Assembly (NCBI RefSeq): GCF_025336525.1
Contig: NZ_JAOCZP010000004.1
Span: 372,001-436,000, forward strand
Reading direction: 5' to 3'
DNA from: Chelativorans salis
Lineage (GTDB): Bacteria > Pseudomonadota > Alphaproteobacteria > Rhizobiales > Rhizobiaceae
Length of the DNA stretch: 64,000 nt
Both the position numbers and the translations under genes were made by a program. A model generated the notes under the pieces. The model ran no database searches. It was given only the letters and a program-made list of their open reading frames with translations, and was not told the DNA's origin. This document shows positions 1-8,701 of this stretch, piece by piece; position 1 is the stretch's first letter; the number at the start of each line of letters is the position of its first letter.

Positions 1-85
1 CAAGTCGTGCCCGCCGCACCTCGCTGAGCCGGACGAGTACTCCGGAATCGTCGCCGTCCTCCCCGGCGCTTACAAAATCAGCCAT
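1..85 (-). CDS. N-terminal fragment of an unidentified protein, cut by the window edge
   Basis: An open frame starts at an ATG (85 to 83) and runs off the left edge. It gives 28 residues beginning MADFVSAGEDGDDSGV and ending in the basic stretch VRRARL. A GAGGG ribosome-binding sequence lies about 9 bases upstream. The acidic N-terminus followed by basic residues gives no family clue, and the protein is not recognised. The gene is read away from the RNA-like segment to its right, so its promoter should lie between about 90 and 285. Confidence 0.5.
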   Translation of the reverse strand, partial: MADFVSAGEDGDDSGVLVRLSEVRRARL

Positions 86-284
86 GTTTAGTTCGGACCC
101 TCATGACAATTTATGACAAGAAAGTTGGCGTGCCGGGCCGGGAAATGCAACCCCATATGGCCGCTATGGTGCGCCATCCTACTTTCACGAACACAAGACG
201 CCCTGTCGGATTTGGTGATCGCCTGCCTCATTCTCGCCGTTTTCTTTCCAAGCTCCCGCCCGATTTTGAAGCCAGCATTCCTAT

Positions 285-401
285 GTTGCCTGAGACGGTT
301 CGATCCGGAGGCGGCGCCGTACCCCAAGCCCCCCCGCCCACGGTGTCGTAGCCGGATCGAACCAACTCCGGCGCTTTGTGCGTCAATCTCGCAAAGGCAA
401 C
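285..401 (+). ncRNA. Candidate rod-shaped structured RNA, 6S-like layout
   Basis: Seen: nested complementary arms fold this segment into one long rod. GTTGCC (285-290) pairs with GGCAAC (396-401), and GAGA (292-295) with TCTC (387-390). GGTTCGATCCGG (297-308) pairs exactly with CCGGATCGAACC (352-363). CGGCGCCGT (312-320) pairs with ACGGTGTCG (340-348) through two G-U wobbles. The 3' side between 364 and 386 is unpaired with the rod and can form a small GCGC/GCGT hairpin. An asymmetric bulge with a small 3' hairpin between two stems recalls 6S RNA. A strong plus-strand terminator follows at 420-455, and no credible ORF overlaps. The rod is short for 6S RNA and its 5' bubble is very small, so identity is uncertain. 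No good promoter was found upstream. Confidence 0.42.
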
Positions 402-419
402 GATCCCGAACTGGATCAG

Positions 420-455
420 CGCCGGTACAGGCTAGCGCCGTACCGGCGTTTTTTC
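420..455 (+). terminator. Rho-independent terminator, plus strand
   Basis: A perfect 9-bp stem CGCCGGTAC (420-428) / GTACCGGCG (440-448) with an 11-base loop is followed directly by six T, then CTTTTC. There is no matching A-run on the other side, so it serves plus-strand transcription. No protein gene reads into it from the left, which supports an RNA gene at about 285-401. Confidence 0.75.
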
Positions 456-478
456 TTTTCCAGGAGAGTGGTGGGCGC

Positions 479-1240
479 TTACCAGCTTTCGGCGGTGCGT
501 GCGGCACCTAAAATGGCGCCCGGCCGCCCTTCGGCATCGAAGGACTGAAGCAGCACGGCGCAATGGCCGCCTTTCTTCACCATCTCGCTCTTCGGCAGCT
601 CGAGGCGCATTGCCTTGCCGTGCCACATGCCGACGGTCTGGAAGCTGGTGACAATGTTACGGTATTCGATCGACCGTCCCCGGTTCTCGCCGCCGCGGAT
701 CGACACCACCCGGCGTGGCTTATAGTAGACGACGACGATGTGCGTATCGGCCGGGGCCGTCTCGGCCGCGCCGACATTGACGAAGACGCTTCCGTTGCTG
801 GAAGAGATGTCCACATCGACTGGCAACGCCGCGTTACCTTCCGATCCCTTGTCGATGGCTGCATAAATTTCCTTACGGTGCGAGCCGACGATGTCCCGCT
901 GCCCGTTGACAACCACCTGTGGGGTGTAGACCGAGCGATCGAAAGTCTCTCCGTAGGCGCGCTGCCGGGCGGAATTTTCCGGCGTGGCCATCTCGTCTTT
1001 CCAGCCAAGATAGTCCCAATAGTCGACGTGGTAGGCAAGCGCCACCACATCGTCCCGCTCTGCCAGTTCAGCCAGCAGGGCATCCGCAGGCGGGCACGAG
1101 CTGCAGCCCTGGCTGGTGAAAAGCTCGACCACCCCTGCAGGCCTCTCCGCGGCCTGAATGTGGAATGGTATAATGAGCACCAGAAGGAGGATGGTCAGCT
1201 TCATCGCGCTCACATGGATGCGCGCGGGAAAGGTTCGCAT
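479..1240 (-). CDS. DUF1223 family thioredoxin-like secreted protein
   Basis: This 253-residue protein has a signal peptide (hydrophobic core LTILLLVLIIPF, ending near QAAE) followed by a thioredoxin-like domain. The motif FTSQGCSSCPPAD places a CxxC pair at about residues 46 and 49. That motif and the later VYTPQVVVNG segment are typical of DUF1223, a family of unknown substrate, probably a periplasmic redox protein. Start choice: the ATG at 1240 gives a basic n-region before the hydrophobic core; an internal ATG at 1204 would start directly at the signal peptide and is also possible. Upstream in-frame codons as far as 1354 lack signal-peptide character. xthA lies upstream on the same strand. 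Confidence 0.82.
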   Translation of the reverse strand: MRTFPARIHVSAMKLTILLLVLIIPFHIQAAERPAGVVELFTSQGCSSCPPADALLAELAERDDVVALAYHVDYWDYLGWKDEMATPENSARQRAYGETFDRSVYTPQVVVNGQRDIVGSHRKEIYAAIDKGSEGNAALPVDVDISSSNGSVFVNVGAAETAPADTHIVVVYYKPRRVVSIRGGENRGRSIEYRNIVTSFQTVGMWHGKAMRLELPKSEMVKKGGHCAVLLQSFDAEGRPGAILGAARTAESW

Positions 1241-1376
1241 ATCCTTTTCGCCTGTCGGTCCGTGTCTACCCCAATCGCACCGGCACGTCGCCGGTTCCGC
1301 CATCTTTCCGCATTCATGTAGCGTAGCGGCTGTCGGGCTTAGTTGGGAAGTCACGTTGCGGTGAAGCCCTGGTGCT

Positions 1377-2177
1377 TCAGCCGAGCTCGGCTATCACCGG
1401 TACGTGATCGGAAGGGCGCTCCCAGTTGCGCGCTTCGCGCAGGACCTCGATGCGCTGTAGCGCCGGGGCGAGGTTAGCGGAAGCCCAGATATGATCGAGC
1501 CGTCGTCCGCGGTCCGACACCTCCCAGTCCTTGGCGCGGTAGCTCCACCAGGTAAAGAGCTTTTCCTCCGGCGGGACATGTCTGCGCATGAGGTCGACCC
1601 AACCTCCCTTGTCACGCAGGTTGTCCAGCCCCTCGGTCTCCACCGGTGTGTGGCTGACCACGTTCAGGAGTTGCTTGTGCGACCACACATCCGTCTCCAG
1701 GGGGGCGATATTGAGATCGCCGACCAGGACTGTCGCTGTGTCAGCCTCCTCGGCCGGACGCACCGCGTGCATCTCCTCAATGAAGTCGAGCTTGTGGCGG
1801 AACTTGGTATTGATCTCGGGGTCCGGCTCGTCGCCGCCCGCCGGGACATAGAAGTTGTGCAGGAGAACACGCCTTCCATCCACGTCCAGCACCGTCGAGA
1901 CATGCCGGCTGTCGACGATGCCGCAGAAGCCGCGCTTTTCCACCAGCTGCATGGGCCGGCGCGAGATGGTCGCCACGCCATGATAGCCCTTCTGGCCATG
2001 AATTTCGATGTGTGCGTAACCGAGCTTGCGGAAGGCGGCCAGCGGGAACTGGTCGTCCGGACACTTGGTTTCCTGCAGGCACAGGACGTCCGGCTGGTGT
2101 TCTTCTAGGAAGCGCTGCACCAGCGGCAGGCGCAGGCGAACGGAATTGATGTTCCAGGTGGCGATCTTGAGGGGCAT
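1377..2177 (-). CDS. xthA: Exodeoxyribonuclease III
   Basis: A 266-residue endonuclease/exonuclease/phosphatase-fold enzyme that cuts DNA at abasic sites and trims 3' ends in base-excision repair. The N-terminus KIATWNINSVR, the metal-binding glutamate in CLQETK (about residue 36), GDLNIAP in the middle and the C-terminal SDHVPVIAEL with catalytic Asp/His are all present. The start at 2177 (MPLKIATWN) matches the family's usual start; a longer frame to 2216 would add 13 unrelated residues. The ribosome binding site is weak. It lies 79 bp downstream of lolA on the same strand. Confidence 0.93.
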   Translation of the reverse strand: MPLKIATWNINSVRLRLPLVQRFLEEHQPDVLCLQETKCPDDQFPLAAFRKLGYAHIEIHGQKGYHGVATISRRPMQLVEKRGFCGIVDSRHVSTVLDVDGRRVLLHNFYVPAGGDEPDPEINTKFRHKLDFIEEMHAVRPAEEADTATVLVGDLNIAPLETDVWSHKQLLNVVSHTPVETEGLDNLRDKGGWVDLMRRHVPPEEKLFTWWSYRAKDWEVSDRGRRLDHIWASANLAPALQRIEVLREARNWERPSDHVPVIAELG

Positions 2178-2256
2178 TCGGCGCTCGGCTTGCAGCTTCT
2201 TCATACAGAGCGGCAATAGCGCGCCGAATGAGCCGATGGCAAGCGCAGTGCTGCAA

Positions 2257-2910
2257 TCAGCGGCCGCGGTTCAACTCGTTGACGCGGCGGTAATCGATCG
2301 CAAACACGCTGGGATCAAAGGTGACGCCTTCTTGCACGTTGTAGATCATCACCGTCGTGTCCTTGCCCTGGGCGTCGGTGATGGTCCACTGGCGCAGTTG
2401 GTAAGTGCTGGCATCGAACATCATGGTGATGGTCGAGCTACCAAACACCTTCCGGTCCGCCAGCTTGACGGTCGTCAGATCCTCGTCCTGCTGGACGCTC
2501 TGTACCTTCTCGCCGGAAAGATCGATGCGTTCATCAAGGAGCAGCTTCAGAGGCGTCTGCGACAGCGGATAGACATCCGCGGTGTTCATCCGCTTGTTCC
2601 GCACCACCACGGACGTTCCGTCGGAGACGACCCGGAAACCAGACGAACCCTCATAGTCGAAGCGGAGCTTTCCAGGCCGCTCGATGTAGAACTTGCCGCC
2701 GGTCTGTTCGCCACGGGGGCCGAACTGCACGAATTCGCCTGTCATGGTGCGCACGCTGGAAAAATGCGCGGCAATGCGCTGGGCGGTATCCGCAGCGGCC
2801 TGCGCCGCGCTGACCGTCAAGATACCCAGCGCAAGGGCGAGGAAGGCGGCCAAGGGGCGAAAAAACGCCAGGCGGGGGGCGGTGATGTTGCGCTTGGCTG
2901 GAGTGGCCAT
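2257..2910 (-). CDS. lolA: Outer-membrane lipoprotein carrier protein LolA
   Basis: A 217-residue periplasmic chaperone that carries lipoproteins from LolCDE to the outer membrane. A long signal peptide with hydrophobic core LAAFLALALGIL ends at about AAQAA (residue 38). The mature part begins with ADTAQRIAAHFSSVRTMTGEFVQ and contains GGKFYIERPGKLRFDYE, the typical LolA beta-barrel start. GGAGAG lies about 9 bases before the ATG at 2910; longer upstream frames have no such site. The gene sits between ftsK and xthA in one direction, a common rhizobial order. Confidence 0.9.
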   Translation of the reverse strand: MATPAKRNITAPRLAFFRPLAAFLALALGILTVSAAQAAADTAQRIAAHFSSVRTMTGEFVQFGPRGEQTGGKFYIERPGKLRFDYEGSSGFRVVSDGTSVVVRNKRMNTADVYPLSQTPLKLLLDERIDLSGEKVQSVQQDEDLTTVKLADRKVFGSSTITMMFDASTYQLRQWTITDAQGKDTTVMIYNVQEGVTFDPSVFAIDYRRVNELNRGR

Positions 2911-3022
2911 GCTTTTCTGCTCTCCGAAACAGTTTGTCATTTGACGAGACGCTATCGCCTTAACAGGGCCGAATTTGGGCTCCCGGCGTGAACGTCCCGG
3001 CGTGATGCGCAGCCTTCGGCTC

Positions 3023-5515
3023 TCAGACGTCCTCCTGCTCCGTCGGCACGAGGATCTCGCGCTTGCCGGCGTGGTTGGCAGGGCCAACGATGCCTTCCTG
3101 CTCCATACGCTCGATGATCGAGGCGGCGCGGTTATAGCCGATGCCCAACCGCCGCTGGATATAGCTCGTCGACGCCTTGCCGTCGCGCAGGACCACGGCG
3201 ACCGCCTGGTCGTACGGGTCTTCCGAATCGCCCAGATTGCCGGTGTCGCCACCGCCGCCGCTGGAGGAATCGTCGCCGTCGTCTTCCGTCACCGCATCAA
3301 GATAGGCCGGCGCGCCTTGGGTTTTCAGATGTGCGACGATCTGTTCCACTTCGGTGTCCGAGACGAAGGGGCCATGCACGCGCTGTATGCGCCCGCCGCC
3401 GGCCATGTAGAGCATATCACCCATGCCGAGGAGTTGTTCAGCGCCCTGCTCGCCCAGGATGGTACGGCTGTCGATCTTGGAGGTGACCTGGAAGGAGATG
3501 CGGGTCGGGAAGTTGGCCTTGATCGTGCCGGTGATCACATCGACCGACGGGCGCTGGGTGGCCATGATGACGTGGATGCCCGCCGCACGTGCCATCTGCG
3601 CCAGGCGCTGCACTGCGCCCTCGATGTCCTTGCCGGCGACCATCATAAGGTCGGCCATCTCGTCGATGATGACGACGATGAAGGGCATCGGGTCCAGATC
3701 GAGATCCTCGGTTTCGTAGATCGCTTCGCCGGTCTCGCGGTCGAAGCCGGTCTGCACCGTACGGGTGATCGACTGGCCCTTCTTCTGGGCCTGGGCAATG
3801 CGCTGGTTGAAGCCCTCGATATTGCGTACGCCCACCTTGGACATCTTGCGGTAGCGATCCTCCATCTCCCGCACGGTCCATTTCAGCGCCACCACCGCCT
3901 TCTTCGGGTCGGTGACGACGGGCGTGAGAAGATGCGGGATGCCGTCATAGACGGAAAGCTCCAGCATCTTCGGGTCGATCATGATCAGGCGGCATTCATC
4001 CGGCGTCATGCGGTAGAGCAATGACAGGATCATCGTGTTGATGGCGACCGACTTGCCCGAGCCGGTGGTGCCGGCGACGAGCAGATGCGGCATCTTGGCG
4101 AGGTCGGCGATCACGGCGCTACCGTTGATCGTCTTGCCCAGGCCCAGCGCCAACTTCGTTTTGGTGGTCTCGAACTCGCGGCTGGCCAGCAACTCGCGCA
4201 GGAACACCATCTCGCGGGTCGCGTTGGGCAGTTCGATGCCGATGGCGTTGCGCCCTGGCACCACGGCAACGCGGGCGGCGATCGCGCTCATCGAGCGGGC
4301 GATATCGTCAGCAAGGCCGATGACGCGCGAGGACTTGATGCCCGGCGCAGGCTCCAGTTCGTAGAGCGTGACGACGGGGCCGGGCCGGACATGAATGATC
4401 TCGCCCTTGACGCCGAAATCCTCAAGGACTCCTTCCAGAAGCCGTGCATTCTGCTCCAGCGCTTCCTTGGAGAGGCTTGCATCCTTGGTCGTGGCCTTCG
4501 GCTCGGCGAGAAGATGCAGGGAGGGAAGCGTAAACTCGCCCGAGTCGAGGAACGAGGGCTGTGCCTCGCGGCGCACGCGCGCACCGGCTGCCGGGCGGGG
4601 CGCAGGATTGCCTACCCGCGCTGCAGGCTGTTGCTGCGCCATCTGACCTCTCGGCTCGGGTGCGACGGAAAAATCGTCGAAGGGTGCTGTGTCGAAGCCA
4701 TCGGCATCGAAATCGGGCTCGATGCGCGCATCGTCCATCGCCGCCGGCTGGGGCATCGGCGTGTCGAACTCCGGCGCCAGAGGGTCGACATTAACGGCGA
4801 AGCGGCGGCGCCAGAAGGCGCGCACCGACAGCCACCAGTGCACAAGCACGCCAAGCGTGACGAAGCCGCCGTCCTCCTCGTCTTCGTCAAGGTCGTCGAA
4901 GGTGTCTGCCTCCGGCTCAGCGGCGGGTGCGGGAGCTGCGGAGCGGCCGAAGACGCCGGCGCCGTAAAGGGTCAGCCATATGGCGGGCCCGGCAAGCAGC
5001 GCCGCGACTACGATGCCAAACCAGCCCTGCGGGTAAGCGCCACTAAGCATGGCGGGGGCGGCCAGGACGAAGTCGCCGAAAACACCACCGAGCCCGGTCG
5101 GCAGCGGCCATGTCTCCGGCGGGGTCATGCAACCGACCACGCCGGCAGCCAACACGCTACCACCAAACCAGGCGGCCGAGCGGCGCCAGGGCCTGTCGAT
5201 ACCGCGTGCAGCAAAGAGGAAGATGCCCCAGAAGACTGCCGGCACGAGGCCAGCTACCGAGGCGAGGCCGAAAAACTGCATGGCGATGTCGGAGTAGACC
5301 GCGCCGGGATAACCCATGGCGTTAGTCACCGGATTGTCGGTGGCATAGCTGAAGCTCGGATCGGCGACGTTCCAAGTGGCAAGACTTGCCAGGCAGAAGG
5401 CGACGAATCCCAGCGTCAGCAGTCCAAGCCCGCGTGCCGCTTGCCGTCGCAAGAAGCCGTGCACCCCGAAACCGCCGTCATTCATGGCAAACGCCGCGGA
5501 AGAACCGGAACTCAT
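3023..5515 (-). CDS. ftsK: DNA translocase FtsK
   Basis: About 830 residues. The N-terminus has several membrane segments (roughly residues 20-170), followed by a Pro/Ala/acidic linker. The FtsK/SpoIIIE motor carries Walker A GTTGSGKS near residue 480 and a Walker B-like [15 protein letters not shown]-terminal winged-helix gamma domain ([21 protein letters not shown]) recognises KOPS sites. It pumps chromosome ends through the closing septum and activates XerCD at dif. Start choice: the ATG at 5515 has GGGGA seven bases upstream; the ATGs at 5521 and 5485 are alternatives. At about 830 residues it is the usual alphaproteobacterial length. Confidence 0.93.
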   Translation of the reverse strand: MSSGSSAAFAMNDGGFGVHGFLRRQAARGLGLLTLGFVAFCLASLATWNVADPSFSYATDNPVTNAMGYPGAVYSDIAMQFFGLASVAGLVPAVFWGIFLFAARGIDRPWRRSAAWFGGSVLAAGVVGCMTPPETWPLPTGLGGVFGDFVLAAPAMLSGAYPQGWFGIVVAALLAGPAIWLTLYGAGVFGRSAAPAPAAEPEADTFDDLDEDEEDGGFVTLGVLVHWWLSVRAFWRRRFAVNVDPLAPEFDTPMPQPAAMDDARIEPDFDADGFDTAPFDDFSVAPEPRGQMAQQQPAARVGNPAPRPAAGARVRREAQPSFLDSGEFTLPSLHLLAEPKATTKDASLSKEALEQNARLLEGVLEDFGVKGEIIHVRPGPVVTLYELEPAPGIKSSRVIGLADDIARSMSAIAARVAVVPGRNAIGIELPNATREMVFLRELLASREFETTKTKLALGLGKTINGSAVIADLAKMPHLLVAGTTGSGKSVAINTMILSLLYRMTPDECRLIMIDPKMLELSVYDGIPHLLTPVVTDPKKAVVALKWTVREMEDRYRKMSKVGVRNIEGFNQRIAQAQKKGQSITRTVQTGFDRETGEAIYETEDLDLDPMPFIVVIIDEMADLMMVAGKDIEGAVQRLAQMARAAGIHVIMATQRPSVDVITGTIKANFPTRISFQVTSKIDSRTILGEQGAEQLLGMGDMLYMAGGGRIQRVHGPFVSDTEVEQIVAHLKTQGAPAYLDAVTEDDGDDSSSGGGGDTGNLGDSEDPYDQAVAVVLRDGKASTSYIQRRLGIGYNRAASIIERMEQEGIVGPANHAGKREILVPTEQEDV

Positions 5516-5685
5516 TCGCATTTCCCCGTCCACAGGACATCGATAACGCGCTCGCGCGCGCCCTGACACCGGACCTACCCTAGATGGGGGAAGGTTAAGG
5601 CGGCATTAACCATGGGAGTGGGTGGCGCGGTGGAGAACACGCTGGAATTCCGCGCAGGGCATAGGGTTGCCGTACTGCCCGCTTC

Positions 5686-5710
5686 AAAAAAAAGGCCCGA
5701 AGTCCGGGCC
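5686..5710 (-). terminator. Rho-independent terminator of the glnK-amtB operon
   Basis: The stem GGCCCG (5694-5699) / CGGGCC (5705-5710) has a five-base loop. On the plus strand it is preceded by eight A, so a minus-strand transcript ends in a U-run. It lies about 90 bases past the amtB stop. Confidence 0.72.
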
Positions 5711-5753
5711 GATAGGTGGCAGCAGTCAGGGATTGCTGCAGCGGGAGTTTCTT

Positions 5754-5778
5754 CATCCGGCCGTTGCCCGGCCGGATG
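5754..5778. other. Perfect 9-bp hairpin just past amtB
   Basis: CATCCGGCC (5754-5762) and GGCCGGATG (5770-5778) form a 9-bp stem with a 7-base loop, 24 bases past the amtB stop. It lacks a U-run, so it may protect the mRNA 3' end or assist the terminator 45 bases further on. Confidence 0.45.
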
Positions 5779-5801
5779 AGTTTTGCTTCTGTCCGACGGC
5801 C

Positions 5802-7154
5802 CTAGCGGACCCGCGAGGCGATGAACTCTGGATAGGCTTCGACGCCGACCTCGCCCACGTCCAGCCCCGTCTGCTCTTCCTCGGGGCTGACCCGCAGGCC
5901 CATCGTGGCCTTCAGGATGAACCAGACCACCAGAGAGGCGACGAAGGTGAAGACGCCATAGGCGAGGATGCCGACGAACTGAGTGCCGAAGCTCGTGTCG
6001 CCGTTGGTCAATGGCACGGCCAGGGTGCCCCAGATACCGGCGATCAGGTGAACGGGGATGGCGCCGACCACGTCGTCGATCTTGAGCTTGTCGAGGAGCG
6101 GCACCGTGAACACAACGATGACGCCGCCGACCGCACCGATGAGGATTGCGGCAAAGGGGCTCGGCGTCAGCGGTTCGGCGGTGATCGAGACGAGACCGGC
6201 AAGCGCGCCGTTGAGTACGAAGGTGATGTCGACCTTCTTGTAGACGAGCTGCGTGAGGATCAGCGCCGCCACCACGCCGCCGGCGGCGGCAAGGTTCGTA
6301 TTGGCGAAGATGCGGCTGACGTCGGAGGCATCGGCGTTGGAGCCGAGGGCCAGCTGCGAAGCGCCGTTGAAGCCGAACCAGCCAAGCCACAGGATGAAGG
6401 TGCCGAGCGTGGCAAGCGCCATATTCGAGCCGGGGATCGGCTGCACCTGGCCCTGCGGGCCGTATTTATCGGAACGCGCGCCAAGCAGGATCGCGCCGGC
6501 GAGCGCAGCCCAGCCGCCGACCGAGTGGACGAGCGTCGAGCCGGCAAAGTCGGAGAAGCCCATCTCGGACAGCCAGCCGCCGCCCCACTGCCAGGAGCCG
6601 GCGATCGGATAGATGAAGCCGGTCAGCACCACGACGAAAATGAGGAACGGCCACAGCTTGATGCGCTCGGCGAGCGTACCCGAGACGATCGAGGCGGCGG
6701 TCGCCACGAACACCATCTGGAAGAACCAGTCGGAGGCCACTGCATAGTCGCCCTCGTTGGCAACGCCGGCGTCCGGCCAGCTATAAGGCCAGAAGGTGCC
6801 GATATAGCCGTTCACGTCGACATACATCAGCGAATAGCCGACGACCCAGTACATCAGGCCCGCGATCGAATAGAGGGCGATGTTCTTGAGAAGCTGCATG
6901 GAGACGTTCTTCGAGCGCACCATGCCGGCTTCCAGCATGGCGAAGCCCGCCGCCATCCACATGACGAGGAACCCGCCCATGAGGAAAAGAAGCGTGTTGA
7001 AGACGAAGGCCGTATCTCCGGCCGCCGCCTCCGCGGCTTCGGCTGCCCCTTCAGCGGCTTCCTGCGCGAAAGCCGGCAGCGATGTGAAGGCGGTGAGCGC
7101 GAGTGCCCCAAGCCCAACCCCGCGTCCCGCGAATGTCATTTTCGGAAATCTCAT
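5802..7154 (-). CDS. amtB: Ammonium transporter
   Basis: A 450-residue Amt/Mep channel. A signal peptide (LGALALTAFTSLPAFAQ) and an Ala/Glu-rich mature N-terminus precede eleven membrane segments. Family signatures include the GGxLVMWMAAGFAMLEAGMVRSKN start, and the histidine segments HSVGGWAAL and HLIAGIWGTLA of the pore. It takes up ammonium and is blocked by GlnK. GGGAGAG lies about 7 bases before the ATG at 7154. It follows glnK by 27 bp on the same strand, the classic glnK-amtB pair. Confidence 0.94.
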   Translation of the reverse strand: MRFPKMTFAGRGVGLGALALTAFTSLPAFAQEAAEGAAEAAEAAAGDTAFVFNTLLFLMGGFLVMWMAAGFAMLEAGMVRSKNVSMQLLKNIALYSIAGLMYWVVGYSLMYVDVNGYIGTFWPYSWPDAGVANEGDYAVASDWFFQMVFVATAASIVSGTLAERIKLWPFLIFVVVLTGFIYPIAGSWQWGGGWLSEMGFSDFAGSTLVHSVGGWAALAGAILLGARSDKYGPQGQVQPIPGSNMALATLGTFILWLGWFGFNGASQLALGSNADASDVSRIFANTNLAAAGGVVAALILTQLVYKKVDITFVLNGALAGLVSITAEPLTPSPFAAILIGAVGGVIVVFTVPLLDKLKIDDVVGAIPVHLIAGIWGTLAVPLTNGDTSFGTQFVGILAYGVFTFVASLVVWFILKATMGLRVSPEEEQTGLDVGEVGVEAYPEFIASRVR

Positions 7155-7181
7155 CTTACTCTCCCTGAAAAGCCGGGACGC

Positions 7182-7520
7182 TCACAGCGCGTCGGCGTCG
7201 GTCTCGCCGGTGCGGATGCGCACGGCTTTCTCGATGTTGTGGACGAAGATCTTGCCGTCGCCGATCTGGCCGGTCTTGGCGGCGGTCGTGATGGCATCGA
7301 CGGCCCTGTCGGCCGTACCGTCGTCGACTGCCACCTCCACCTTGACCTTCGGCAGGAAGCTCACCGCATATTCGGCGCCGCGATAGATTTCCGTGTGCCC
7401 CTTCTGCCGCCCGTAGCCTTTAACCTCGGTGACGGTCAGCCCCTGAATGCCTAGCTCGGTCAGCGCTTCACGCACCGCCTCCAGCTTGAACGGCTTTATG
7501 ATTGCCATGACGAGTTTCAT
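7182..7520 (-). CDS. glnK: Nitrogen regulatory protein PII, GlnK type
   Basis: A 112-residue PII protein. MKLVMAIIKPFKLEAV opens the fold. The T-loop GRQKGHTEIYRGAEY has the uridylylation tyrosine at residue 51, and the C-terminal GDGKIFV and RIRTGE segments bind ATP and 2-oxoglutarate. It senses nitrogen status and gates AmtB, with which it forms an operon. An AGGGGTGA ribosome-binding sequence precedes the ATG. A sigma-54-like site lies about 90 bp upstream. Confidence 0.95.
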   Translation of the reverse strand: MKLVMAIIKPFKLEAVREALTELGIQGLTVTEVKGYGRQKGHTEIYRGAEYAVSFLPKVKVEVAVDDGTADRAVDAITTAAKTGQIGDGKIFVHNIEKAVRIRTGETDADAL

Positions 7521-7606
7521 CAGGATTCACCCCTGCCTCTGCGGACGGACCGCGTTGCATGTGCCGCCGGCGCACCAAAGGCGTTGCCGGCAGTGGCAAA
7601 GGCGAA

Positions 7607-7622
7607 TCAAATGCCGTGCCAA
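7607..7622 (-). promoter_or_regulatory. Candidate sigma-54 promoter of glnK-amtB
   Basis: Read on the minus strand from 7622, TTGGCACG, four bases, then TTGA. The invariant GG (7620-7619) and the second G (7608) have the exact 10-base spacing of the -24/-12 class; the final C of the -12 GC is replaced by A. The predicted start would leave about 75 bases of leader before glnK. NtrC/RpoN control of glnK-amtB is well established in related bacteria. Upstream, 7625-7740 is notably AT-rich and holds one TGCAC half-site but no gene. Confidence 0.4.
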
Positions 7623-7740
7623 TTGCGCGGTATTGCACTCAAGCTTTTTTATTCATTGAAGAAAATCGGCCGACACAGAAGCGGCAAGCGGTATACTTGC
7701 AGAGGGAGGGATTAAAAACTGGGCAAAATTTCAGAATTGC

Positions 7741-8607
7741 CTATTTTTTGCGCAGACGCACGAGTCCCTCTTGTGCGACGGAGGCGACGAGCACGCCGTC
7801 ACGCGAATAGATGCTTCCGCGCGAAAAGCCTCGCGCGCCACCGGAAGAGGGGCTGTCCTGGGTGTAGAGCAGCCAATCGTCAAGCGGATGCGGCCGGTGA
7901 AACCACATGGCGTGGTCGAGGCTGGCCATCTGCAACTCGGGATCGAAGACCGAGCGCCCGTGAGCGAAGGTGGCGGTGTCGAGCAGCGTCATGTCGGAGA
8001 GATAGGCAAGTACCGCTGCCTGGATAGCGCGGTCCTCGGGCACGGGGCCTATTGCCCGCAGCCACACATGCTGGAAGGGCGGCAGCTTATTTCGCGTCGT
8101 GTAGTGCTCGATATGGACGGGGCGGATTTCCACCGGGCGCTCACGCTCCCAATAGCGGCGGATGTTTTCCGGTACGCTGTCGCCGAAGGCAGCAAGAAAC
8201 TCGCGCTGCGGGCGCAAGGTTTCGGGTGCCGGAACGTCTTCCGGCATCGGCAGCTGGTGCTCCATCCCCTCCTCGTCAAGCTGGAAGGAGGCGGCAAGGG
8301 AGAAGATGGCATGGCCGTGCTGAATGGCAACGGCGCGCCTGGTGGCGAAGCTGCCGCCGTCGCGAATCCGGTCGACCTCGTATATGATGGGGACCGCCGG
8401 GTCTCCCGGACGCATGAAATAGCAGTGCAGGGAATGTACGTGACGATCGTCGGGCACCGTGCGTTGTGCGGCCACCAGCGCCTGGCCGATCACCTGCCCG
8501 CCAAAGACGCGCTGCCAACCGACCTGCGGGCTGCGACCGCGAAACAGGTTGTGTTCGAGCGCCTCGAGATTAAGTATGTCGAGGAGCGCCTGCATGGCCG
8601 ATGACAT
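7741..8607 (-). CDS. tesB: Acyl-CoA thioesterase II
   Basis: A 288-residue double-hotdog thioesterase that hydrolyses acyl-CoA to free fatty acid and CoA. Typical TesB features are FRGRSPQVGWQRVFGGQVIGQAL near the N-terminus, HSLHCYFMRPGDP, and SLDHAMWFHRP in the second hotdog domain. The start at 8607 (MSSAMQALLDIL) has GAGGGG upstream; the open frame extends to 8718 without family similarity and would overlap the divergent ubiH-type gene. The two genes share a 94-bp divergent promoter region. Confidence 0.92.
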   Translation of the reverse strand: MSSAMQALLDILNLEALEHNLFRGRSPQVGWQRVFGGQVIGQALVAAQRTVPDDRHVHSLHCYFMRPGDPAVPIIYEVDRIRDGGSFATRRAVAIQHGHAIFSLAASFQLDEEGMEHQLPMPEDVPAPETLRPQREFLAAFGDSVPENIRRYWERERPVEIRPVHIEHYTTRNKLPPFQHVWLRAIGPVPEDRAIQAAVLAYLSDMTLLDTATFAHGRSVFDPELQMASLDHAMWFHRPHPLDDWLLYTQDSPSSGGARGFSRGSIYSRDGVLVASVAQEGLVRLRKK

Positions 8608-8701
8608 GTGGACTGGTCCCCTCTGGTAGCGTTGCGGTAGCGGTGACAAACCGAAGGGCGAGGCGCAAGTCAAGGCAGCAACGCATTGCGGAGGAAAACC
8701 C

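Noticed and set aside
297-363. GGTTCGATCC resembling a tRNA T-arm, suggesting a tRNA or tmRNA piece
   Set aside because: No acceptor stem, anticodon arm or CCA context; the sequence pairs instead with its complement at 352-363 as part of a rod.
5622-7454. 610-codon open frame on the plus strand opposite amtB and glnK
   Set aside because: It is antisense to two unmistakable genes; long antisense frames are expected in GC-rich DNA. The translation is rich in Arg, His and Asp with no family similarity.
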